Part shown: positions 55,006 through 64,000 of the stretch, piece after piece | How positions within the stretch are numbered: position 1 is the first letter of the stretch | How the letters are laid out: each line of letters starts with the position of its first letter | Origin: Sialis fuliginosa | Lineage: Eukaryota; Arthropoda; Insecta; Megaloptera; Sialidae | Reading direction: 5' to 3' | Assembly (NCBI GenBank): GCA_961205875.1 | Contig: OY540812.1 | Span: 7,316,001 to 7,380,000 of the forward strand | Length of the DNA stretch: 64,000 nt | The notes under the pieces: generated by a model | Databases searched by the model: none | Seen by the model: only the letters and a program-made list of their open reading frames with translations | Told to the model about the DNA's origin: nothing | Program-made: the position numbers and the translations under genes

Positions 55006-55562
55006 AGGTACTGCCACCAGTTATAGCCGCTATAAGAGAAAGGTTTACTGTTTTTGTGATTTTTTATAATTCACATGAACTCATGTTACTAATAAAACAA
55101 GTAACTCTTTATTTAATCAATATAATTACCAATATCCGCAAATATAGTTTGTTTTTTAAATTATAGCTTTTTATTTTGTTTATGGTTTTTCTCTAGTAAT
55201 GGATAAAGTAAAACCAGTAATGAGCACGCAGTGATGGACACTTGCTAATGATTACAAAATGATAAGTACTACGACACAAAAGATATGAAAGAAAGAATCG
55301 TTAAATTTGAAACAATGTACAGCAGTTGCTATGATAATATAATAATTAATAAATAAATTATACTAATAATTAGTTTAAATGTCCACCATTTTGACACCTA
55401 TAGGCCGACTGTCATCAAATCACGCTGTAAGACAGTTAAATATATATAGGTTAATATTCAGAAATGGTAGTAATCAAATATCAACAAATACTTCTAATTC
55501 AGTACATTGAATTAAAAATTAAACCATTATTGGTGTCATATCCAAGACTGGTGCCAGTACGT
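55006..55562. mobile_element. TA-flanked miniature element (GCCACCAGT ends), long copy
   Basis: The left end AGGTACTGCCACCAGTTATA and right end AAGACTGGTGCCAGTACGT are inverted repeats flanked by TA (55,004-55,005 and 55,563-55,564). It shares ACTCATGTTACTAATAAAAC, AAGAATCGTTAAATTTGAAA and GTCCACCATTTTGACACCTA with the 303-bp copy at 8,466. It carries about 250 extra internal bases in three places (55,117-55,260, 55,316-55,360 and 55,415-55,455). Confidence 0.7.
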
Positions 55563-55564
55563 TA

Positions 55565-56376
55565 TTACACTATAAGCACGCATGCATACAGGATATATGT
55601 AGAGATACGTGCTTATATGTTAAAATATATGTATTAGAATCAATGATAAGAAAATTAACATATACCTACATTTTTTATGCGTACATTATGTTTATTTATT
55701 TTTCACATTATGTAATAAAGAGAATGATTTTTTATACATCTGTACGTAACATTTCCAACTCATGTCGGCTTATTTGTCATGTCACTTTGTGTATGCGATA
55801 GCTACTTGTCAGGCTCGAAGATGTAAACTTTGATAAAGGAGTGAGGGATTTTTACATACTCGTAATAGGTACGATTTTACATGTATGTTTTTAAATTCTG
55901 GATTGTTCTACAGAATGGGTAGTTTTATGATTATTAGTTATGAAAAGTGTATTATTGAAAGAAAACTTCTTTAGCGAGACTAGTAAATTGGAATTACCTC
56001 GACAGATTTTAATATTCGACACGTTTTAAAGATGAAACGCTAAAAAGTCTGTATATGCGTGAGTAGATGTATAAGATAAAGATTTCAGTTTACGTTGATG
56101 TTAAATTATGTGTTTTGTATATGACTGTGTTAAAATAATACGTTTGATTATTATTAATTCAATAATCATTTATTTAATTCACATGGTTAACGAAAACAAA
56201 AGAAGTTCAACTTCAACCTTATGTGGGTGAGGCACACACCACTTTTTTTAAATAAGTGTACCTACACAAAATACTTCTTTTAAAAATTAAGCACGTAATA
56301 TATTTTTTTGTTTTATAAAATATATCTTTTGATGATTTTTTAAACAAAAATTGCATATTATTTACTGAATCATTTA
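55565..56376. other. AT-rich stretch, nothing recognised
   Basis: No gene, RNA gene or repeat border was found. Confidence 0.4.
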
Positions 56377-56708
56377 TGTCCGGTATCATAAAGGACCTAA
56401 CAAATTTGTTAGCTAACAAGCACTTTCAACTGAGATATCAAACTTATATGACAGTTCTTTTGGAGTTTGTTGACGACTTTGACAAGTTTCGCGCACGCGT
56501 TGAAGGTAAATACAAACGGTATTAAAACAGTGGTGATGTTATGAAAATTATTTTGTACGGTCAAAGATGCCAACTGTGTTACAATTAGTTGAAGTGTCAC
56601 TGCTCTAAATTCCATAACTAATCCATAGATACTAGTACAGTATTAATACCCCATTTGAATGTAATTGCTAGCTAACAAATTTTGTTAGGTCCTTTATAAT
56701 ACCGGACA
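56377..56708. mobile_element. Complete miniature element with TGTCCGGTAT ends and TTA duplication
   Basis: TGTCCGGTATCATAAAGGAC continues as CTAACAAATTTGTTAGCTAA on the left. The right end is its reverse complement (TTAGGTCCTTTATAATACCGGACA), so the inverted ends are about 45 bases or more. TTA flanks both sides (56,374-56,376 and 56,709-56,711), which fits PIF/Harbinger, though a plain TA-type target is not excluded. Partial copies lie at 8,079 and 37,236. Frames across it (56,219 and 56,409, minus) are shadows. Confidence 0.75.
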
Positions 56709-56711
56709 TTA

Positions 56712-57491
56712 GAAACTAACAGTAACTATTTTGAAAAAAAAAGTTTAAGTAAGGATATCCTGCTTTGAGGAATATTGATCTATTATGAACTTGTTTATTC
56801 AAGCTTTTGACGTAATATAAAACATCGTTAAATTATATTGTATAGTTACAGAGTTCTAAGAAATTCATTTTTCTTGTAGAATTAGATCAAAATTATCCTA
56901 TAGTTTCTATAGAGATGTTGCTGTAACTACTTTCTTGTGACGTCAGTCACATTGGTATCTTAATATTTATAACAGCAAAAAAAAGCCTAAGATATAACAC
57001 CATGTAACAAAAACACAGGAACGCAGCAAAGTCGAGGGTTAAACTCTCTAAACGTTTTTACTTACTTAAAAATACACAAAGTTGCAGTCGGTAGCAACTA
57101 ACTGACATAGTGGCACTTAAGTTTATGTCCGCCACTTTATTTACTGTAGGCGATGAGCCCGTTAAGTGGAGAAACAACAAGTATGATTCAGTAATTGGCG
57201 AACTTGGGATGAACGGACGCGTACTGTTTTTATTTATGTTAGCCATAAGCGTGTACTGAAATTTTTTGTCAAGCTAAAATGTTATTAACTTTTGTATTCT
57301 CTTTTCTATTTTCATTTATAGGAAATTTTTGAAACTACAATTTTCTAATAATTATTAAGTTATCAAATTGATAGAATTTTCTAAAATGTAAATTGCTTTT
57401 CTTACTTTTAGTTACTCAATTTGACTGAGTTTAAAAAGGTTTTTTTTCTGATAATAGATGAAGTGAATTCAAAACAATTGTTGTTGATTTA
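56712..57491. other. AT-rich stretch, nothing recognised
   Basis: A short minus frame at 57,058-57,246 contains FIPSSPITESYLLFLHLTGS but no family that I know. No element borders were found. Confidence 0.4.
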
Positions 57492-58142
57492 TCTATATAT
57501 ATAAAAATGAATGTTCGTTTGTATGAAGTATACAGAATCGGGAATTACTGAACCGATTTCAATGTGATTTTCACAAATAATTAGATAATTTTTCTATGCA
57601 TGTTCGTGGCTATTAATATTTTATGAAAACCTAATATTTAACATCAAAAGACTACAAAAATCTTTATCAAGTTGTGTTTTGTTCCATGATATCAGTATAC
57701 AACTGTAATTTATATGAAAACATAACAGCCATGGAATACATAATTCTATAATTTAATGTTAACAAATAAATATTTTGAAATATATTGATTAAAAATTGAA
57801 ATATAAAGAAACATTCCACTTCCAAGAAAAGTAAAATAACGAAATTGATAATGATTGTTGCTAACCTATTTATTTTTATTTTTTTAATTGGGGTATCCTG
57901 GGAGTTTGAAAATATAATTTTACACGATTTTCTCTGTACCAATTTTATTCAGGTTTTCACTAATGGATAGATTAGGTATAGTTGTAAGTATAATTATGGA
58001 TACTTTGTGTAAATTAAGTCAGAAAAAAACAATTCGCAGTGAACCGTGTGTTGGATAGACATTTGGGTGGGCATGTTGAATATTTTAGTTCACTATGATT
58101 TTGTGGATATTAATCCGGGTAACACAGGGTCCAATGCGCTAG
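57492..58142 (+). mobile_element. 651-bp Helitron, second family
   Basis: It begins TCTATATATATAAAAATGAA after A (57,491) and ends GTCCAATGCGCTAG before T (58,143). Just before the end GGGTAACACAGGGT-like GC-rich sequence could form the terminal hairpin. GAATTACTGAACCGATTTCA near the start is another frequent Helitron/insect-repeat phrase. No Rep/helicase is encoded, and the minus-strand 91-codon frame inside (57,667-57,942) is AT-driven and unrecognised. Confidence 0.75.
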
Positions 58143-61100
58143 TTACGTTATAAAAATTCAATAGAATGTATTTTATTTATATTTTTATAAAAGAAAATTA
58201 AAACCAATCGATATTAAACAACAAGTAAATATTGAAAATGTAATGTGCTCTTTCAAAAGGTGCTGAAGAAATTTAAGAAATAATACTCATTTTATTAATG
58301 TAGAGAGTAGAACACACTACCAATCAAAATCTGTTTGGAATATACAATATGAAATTAATTTCACTCGTCATTAGTTTGGCTTAATACAAAAATGTGACTA
58401 CCACAAAAATAAATTATTATAACTAATATTTTTATATTATACATATAAAATACATGGGCCGTTTTCTATGGCATCCAATTCGTCAAAGTTTATTCAACAT
58501 ACATCAAAGAAATTCCATATAATAAACCCCTACAAAATGTATGTTATTTTATATGAACACGAAGACTACTTATGTAATTTGATTTCGTCTGAAGTTTTCA
58601 AGTATAATTATATTGTTACATACAATTTTGATTATTTATGTACACATGTAAGTTTTCCTTTTGCTAGAACTATGTTGTACAAACGTGGCACCAAATTATA
58701 AGAAATATTTTAAATAATAAAACTATAATTATTGATTTCAAACATATTTACACCTACATTTAATATTTTGAAGCATTAAGATTTAAAAAAAAGAGTTCTT
58801 GTTTTTAATGGAGTTACATAAATATTATATTTATATTATCTCTTTATTAAAACTAAATTCCAGTCTGAAACTATTAAGCTACTCATGAAGACTTATTTTG
58901 AAATAACAAAAACCAACAGAAAAAGATACAAATTGCCTTTGAAATGCCAAAATGTGAAAGATAATTGTTCACAAAATACGTCATTGTAACCACATAAAAT
59001 CAAAAAAAAAAATACACCACACAAGAATGGAATCCCATTTCCGACACATGCACAAAACCGGAAATTTCCTCACTTTCGATCTTTATCCCTCAAACGTATT
59101 TCCTTGACTTAAAAAGAAGAATACATACTTTTGAAATTTCTCAATACAGTTGAAACTTAATAAAAAATCAATACGTAACATATTTCAATGCGTCTATTAT
59201 TATTCCTTTCTTTGAAATGTACGTACGTATATTATACATTTTCCAATATTTCCATAAAATTTCTTTGAAACCGAACCTCTCGTTCAAGTCAATAAAACCT
59301 GCGAAGTTTATATAGAAAATATATAAAACAATTTATCGAGCAAACAAGAAGCGGGTCTGAAAGTATTATGATCAAACTTTACTGTTTCAGTTTGTAGATT
59401 ACAGTTTATGTAATCAATTTTAATGGAAAAAGAGGAGAGGATTAATTCTAATCTATCCCGTTTTCGATCAATTTTCATTAAGGTATTTCTCGGGGAGAAA
59501 CAAGGTACGCTATATGTTAGAAGAGGCAAAAAAAGTGTAGTATAAAATCAAGATAACCGTGGTATAAATTAAAATAAAATTTGGCAACATTGAGTATAAT
59601 ATTTTCTATTGCGCATGCGCGACTTTTGTATTCCCGATGACAGCTACATATTATTTAATGTTTTGATGTGTTGAACGTGTTCTGTTATTTGCAGCTGAAT
59701 TTGTTATATATTATAAGTTTATAATTAAGAAATAGTTTTTATTATTTTTATTATTCCTTGAAATTAAAAGAACAATATATTCAGCACGTACGATTTTTAA
59801 ATACCGCGGCAATTGTCAATACTTTGCGGCGTTGTCATAGCTAGTACCGTGATATTTTTTATCATAAAATAAGTTTTTATTTTACTTATAACTTAAAAAC
59901 GGGGTGGTGAAAATATTTTAAATTTTTTATATTAACTCCAATTATAATAATTTAGTTTTTCTCAAAATTTTATAAATTTCTTGATCTTCCTTCGTATAAA
60001 ATTATTTACTTTTTCGTTGAAAATCTGCTTAAAATTTGTAATCCCTATACTCGCAATGTTAAATTTTTGATTTTATTTTGATGATATCTTCGCTCACAGA
60101 TGGTCAATCATTTTAAGATTTTGAATGAAGCTTCTAATAACCTTTTTTTAATTTTTTACAAAATTTGAGCTTACTCTTGAATCTTTTAATTTTTCCGAGA
60201 AATACCTTAAAGTGTATTTTAAAAATATATCAATAATAACCTGTTCGTAGAATTTCAAAAGCTATCGTGTATTGTTGTTTGATGTTATTTTTACGTAAAT
60301 AGAATAGAAATTGCTTTCTTTCAAATGTCTGTGATATTGCTTGTTATCGATGATTTTATAAAAATAAAATACTAGATAAATAAAAAGTTTGAAAAACTCG
60401 ACTACGGTAAAACATTTCAACATAAAAGTTATAAAAGGAAGAAGTTCCACATAACAGACGTAGTCGCACTTTTCTAAAATTAATTTCATGTATTTCTTCC
60501 GTACCTTTATGTGATGTGCGAAACCTCTTCCTTTTTATAACTTTTTGGTTGAAATGTTTTAATTTTTAAACTTTTATTTTAATTAACTTTTTTTAGATTT
60601 ATTAACAAGCTGCCTGTTTATATTCCCGAGTTTTTTGTTGTATGAACAGGTAATCAAATATATTTAGGTATCTGAAATAATAATAAAGAAATAAACTGTA
60701 TGTGTTTTATAAATTTGGATACATGTGCAAGTCGCGTATATTCAAAGATATAATCAGCGCCAATGTGAGTAAAGTGTGTACTATTAATTTAAATATTTAT
60801 TATTGCATATTAACATTAACCTAACAAGAACTAACCAAACCGATTTCGCCCCAATAGATTACCTTAACCAAGGACAGTTCGATTAAATCTTCGTATTATG
60901 CATAAATTAATTACTATGTTGCAGTTTTCGAAAATAATAACCGAATATACAATAATTATCTATTTAAAAATATTGAAATTAATAGTACACACAAACTCAG
61001 AGGTACCGAAAAGTTAGCGCGGCGAGAGACTAGTCGGTTTGTAGTTAGCTTTGCGTAAGTACCTTCTATGTGTATATAAAAATCCAGATCGTTCCAACTA

Positions 61101-61934
61101 TTGCAAATATGTTGTTTTTTCACATGGGCCTTATTTGCCGCAGGTACCTTATTTTTAAAACATTTGAATAATTCAAATAAACTCTTCCACAACATATAAT
61201 GTCTTTAAAAGAAATTAGAACGTTTGTAAATATAAATAAAATAAAAACGCATTCACACATTCCGAACACGCAGCTATTAAAATTCTTCAAATGTTTTTTA
61301 TCAAGAAAATACTTGTATCTTTCTAAAATAGAAAACGTTCATTTCCAATAATAACAATGTCTAACTACAAAAAAATATAACATAACACTAAAAAGCGCAT
61401 CTTTGTAACTTTCTAGATGTTTAAAACGTAAGTAGAAATTAAAAAAAATCTTTATATCCTTTTTACCCACTTGCAAGATAAATATATATAAAACCAGGTC
61501 AAATTGTATTATAGCAATCACAAATTACTCACAAGTTCAGAACGCTGCTTTTGCTTTCATCGCTCCGCTAAATCTCGATACTTGTAAAAGAGATACGTGC
61601 AAAGATACACCTCAGCTTTTAAATCACGTTATGCTTTACTTTATAACAGGTAGTGGCGGTATCTTTGCTACAACGTTTGTAAAACACATAGACGTGAATG
61701 TTTCTTATTGCATGTGTGTGTCCGTGCTTGGGATATTATTGAATTATTCAACCCCTAACTTTAAGAGAGATTTCTATAAACAATTTAAGAAGTAATAAAT
61801 CATACATAACGGATGCATTTATTTGTTTTTTTATTTTTTACTTTACAAGTATAGTAGATATTATATTTCAGATATTAATTAACTTTTTAAATTTTGAATT
61901 CAAGATTTTTCGTAAGTTATTTATTTTTATTATA
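58143..61934. other. Long AT-rich stretch with one repeat fragment
   Basis: The repeat at 60,820 is described separately. A patch at 61,000-61,090 (TTAGCGCGGCGAGAGACTAG ... TTTGCGTAAGTACC) is GC-richer and ends in a good donor-like GTAAGTA, and the 79-codon minus frame 60,956-61,195 crosses it. Neither could be tied to a gene. The rest is simple A/T sequence. Confidence 0.4.
60820..60886 (+). repeat. Second copy of the CCTAA-associated block
   Basis: A degenerate ACCTAACAAGAACTAACCAA run leads into CGATTTCGCCCCAATAGATT and CCTTAACCAAGGACAG, matching the block after the telomere-like tract at 38,427-38,562. The telomere repeats are mostly decayed here. Confidence 0.55.
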
Positions 61935-62489
61935 CAGGCTGAGGCATTAAAATTTTTATCTCATAACCTTCACATATTTGAAAAAAATGTTTAAACCAAA
62001 AAATGTTTGGTTGTAAGGGGGGTCATCGAATAGTAATATTTATCTGTTATTTTAATGTGGCCCTAAGGATATTTTTAAGGTTCCGTAAAAAACTAGGAAC
62101 ACTTATAGTTTCGTTCCATCTATCTATAGATATAAATTCTATACCGATTAAGATGAAATTTGGTATACGGACGTAGATTGTTAATTCAAAAACAGAAATG
62201 ATGAAATTTTTGGAAAAAAAACTTTTTTAGGCCCCCCTCCAATTGAAAAGTATATTAAAAAAAAATTTCACTTATTCCATTGATTGGCGTATTTAGATAG
62301 GTCTCTTAAATTGCAACAAAAAATGTTTTAGGACCTTTTGATTTTAACCCTTCAGTCACGATATATTTTCGTTCAAAGTCGTTGTTAAACTATCGATGTA
62401 AAAAATCTGAAAAAATTTCAGAATGTAACTTTTAATTAGTAGGTACTTTCTGAGATAAAAATCTGTAACACTTTAAATGCCTCACCCTG
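61935..62489. mobile_element. TA-flanked Tc1/mariner-type element with a nested repeat
   Basis: Left end CAGGCTGAGGCATTAAAATT; right end, reverse-complemented, CAGGGTGAGGCATTTAAAGT. TA flanks both sides (61,933-61,934 and 62,490-62,491). About 370 bases of a different dispersed repeat (62,073-62,440) sit between the ends, so the original element was a short miniature transposon of under 0.2 kb, or the repeat is an integral part of it. Confidence 0.7.
62073..62440 (-). repeat. Reverse copy of the 45.8-kb dispersed repeat, single unit
   Basis: AAGGTTCCGTAAAAAACTAG, ATTAAGATGAAATTTGGTAT, GATTTTAACCCTTCAGTCAC and CATTCTGAAATTTTTTC-like blocks are the reverse complement of the last unit and tail of 45,819-47,056. 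The far end (AAGTGCG) is missing. Confidence 0.65.
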
Positions 62490-62491
62490 TA

Positions 62492-63547
62492 TGAAATTAT
62501 TTGATTTTTAAGAAATATTGGTACCTTAATATGTATTTGTGTTAATAATAAAAATCAGAATGTAAACAAAATATTTTTTTTAAATATACATAAGAAACCT
62601 TTAAAATTTGAAAAAGCGAAAACAAAACATGAATACATACATAATGTTACGATAATAAAAAAAATATGTAAAATACTGTAAGCCGCTTTATTTTTTGAGT
62701 TTGTCTTGCAACGACAAAGAAAACAGAAAACACAATAAATCCTACTAAATTATTTAACAAGTTCTTTGTATTAAATTTTGTACAGATTCAACGATGCAAT
62801 TATTTTTTGAACGTAATAAAAATTTAAATACTCAAATTACTACAAAAATCTGTGCCAATTTAACAAAAAGAGGAAAATGGTGATGTTTACAGATTATTTC
62901 TTACCTTGTTTGATTAAAAAACATAAAAAATCATGTATACGTATTTGCTATTGGGCCTTTTCATTTTGTTTCACTAGAATTTTAATTTTGTTTAAAACTA
63001 TTTTTAAAATTATGCGTTTTCTTCTACCAACAATTTTGCCTGTTGATATCAGGTTAGTTTTAATTTTCAGCCAGGCTCTTAAAATCTTTAATAAATAATC
63101 TACTTATACCAACATTATCATTTTATATTTTTTTGTGTCCAATGCTGGTATCGTCTATGAAACCACATTTATGTAGCCTCGATCAAATTAATAGTCGATA
63201 TCCCACGGTATAAATATATCATATAGTATAGATATATTTTTTTAATATTAAGTGACTTTTAAAAGTACACTGCGAGGAAACGATAAAATAGAAAAATTTT
63301 AAATTAACCAAACCAATATAACAAAGGACGTTTAAATTAAATTATGAAATAATATAATAAATTACCGTCGTTTATAATGGAGTAAAAAATAAAACCAATG
63401 AAAAAAAATCTTTATCAAAGAAAAACTATTCCAGATTACAGGATTTTTTCCTCAAAAATATTGGCAATATCAGGAAATTCAATTTTGAATGTTTATGTAT
63501 TTCAATATTTTTTAATCTTGAGATTTTTCTACATTGTACAGTGAAAT
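62492..63547. other. AT-rich stretch, nothing recognised
   Basis: The 73-codon plus frame at 62,877-63,098 is hydrophobic, AT-driven and unrecognised. No element borders were found. Confidence 0.4.
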
Positions 63548-63955
63548 GCAGGTCGTCCAGTTTTTATTAAAATTCGCTTATCACAAACTTAGTAAGCGCC
63601 TCCCATTTGATTATTATAATATTTAAATCCATTACGAAGGAGCTGTCGGTAGAGGACAACATCCAGTCGACATTTAAAGCTAACCACAATATTTAAATCA
63701 TTTCTCCATCTACCAAACAAAGACATATTTTGAAAGAAGTACTCTGCATTTATAGTTCTCATATATATTTGTTCGATTAAATTATTATGTATAAATTAAT
63801 AATTAAATTCAATATAATTAAATAGATTATGTAATCTAAAATTGTATACTACTGGAAAAACGGAGAAACTGTGGTTTCTTAGTCATTTAAACTAAAAATA
63901 TACACCTTAACCACAATAAAATTGTATAGGTAAATGTTGTGGCAATAAATATAAC
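63548..63955 (+). repeat. Dispersed repeat, 'TGTGGCAATAAATATTTGATA' family, copy 4
   Basis: AATTCGCTTATCACAAACTT, TCTACCAAACAAAGACATA, CATATATATTTGTTCGATTA and TTGTGGCAATAAATATAAC match the 42-kb copy in order. An extra block of simple A/T sequence (63,795-63,905) interrupts it, and it lacks the 3' third. Confidence 0.65.
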
Positions 63956-64000
63956 AGTTAATTGAATATAAATCATAATTGTATTGTAAATAAATTACAT

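Noticed and set aside
60956..61195. 79-codon minus-strand protein
   Set aside because: Composition is plausible but there is no recognisable domain, and the GC-richer part reads better as a possible plus-strand donor region. Evidence is insufficient either way.

Overview
The window looks like AT-rich, gene-poor nuclear DNA from an insect. The reasons are TTAGG/CCTAA-type telomere-like tracts (around 32.9 and 38.4 kb), Helitrons of the kind common in moths and butterflies (5' TC with a T/A-rich start, 3' ends of the type GCGAAGCCGCG...CTAG^T), hAT, Tc1/mariner-, PIF/Harbinger- and piggyBac-type miniature transposons, and a tRNA-derived SINE. Lepidoptera fits best, but Hemiptera or another TTAGG insect is possible. 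I find no convincing intact host gene. Almost every open frame here is a chance or repeat-borne frame, so this is best read as an intergenic or intronic stretch made of layered transposon debris. Layout: 0.8-1.3 kb, dispersed repeat; 1.4-2.05 kb, Harbinger deletion derivative that still carries the broken start of its transposase; 5.3-6.1 kb, hAT miniature element with a piggyBac-like element inside it; 6.8-9.9 kb, cluster of miniature elements, a Helitron tail and a foldback; 11-12.9 kb, two dispersed repeats; 13-16.2 kb, very AT-rich and unrecognised; 16.28-16.58 kb, hAT element with a perfect 8-bp target duplication. The centrepiece is 17,226-23,485, a 6.26-kb element with CACTG ends and subterminal tandem arrays that look like EnSpm/CACTA. 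It carries a five-exon, DUF4806-like pseudogene with preserved splice sites, and it is itself interrupted by a 1.7-kb hAT element (perfect GTATAGAA duplication). That hAT contains a giant hairpin with a cysteine-rich CXC-like coding remnant at its tip. From 23.7 to 31 kb there are hAT fragments, two head-to-head SINE bodies, a 165-bp tandem repeat, an 876-bp Helitron and two foldbacks. From 34.9 to 50 kb there are more dispersed repeats, a telomere-like tract attached to a conserved motif, a GC-richer island at 42.9-43.2 kb, a near-perfect 724-bp palindrome (47.84-48.56 kb) and a repeat with four internal tandem units (45.8-47.06 kb). From 51 to 64 kb there are five more delimitable elements, including a second Helitron (57.49-58.14 kb) and a Tc1-like element with another repeat nested in it (61.94-62.49 kb). 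There are no operons or pathways to describe. The interactions visible are nesting relationships between transposons, which give a relative insertion order, and long inverted repeats whose transcripts could form double-stranded RNA. Family names rest on end motifs, target duplications and hand translation, with no database search.
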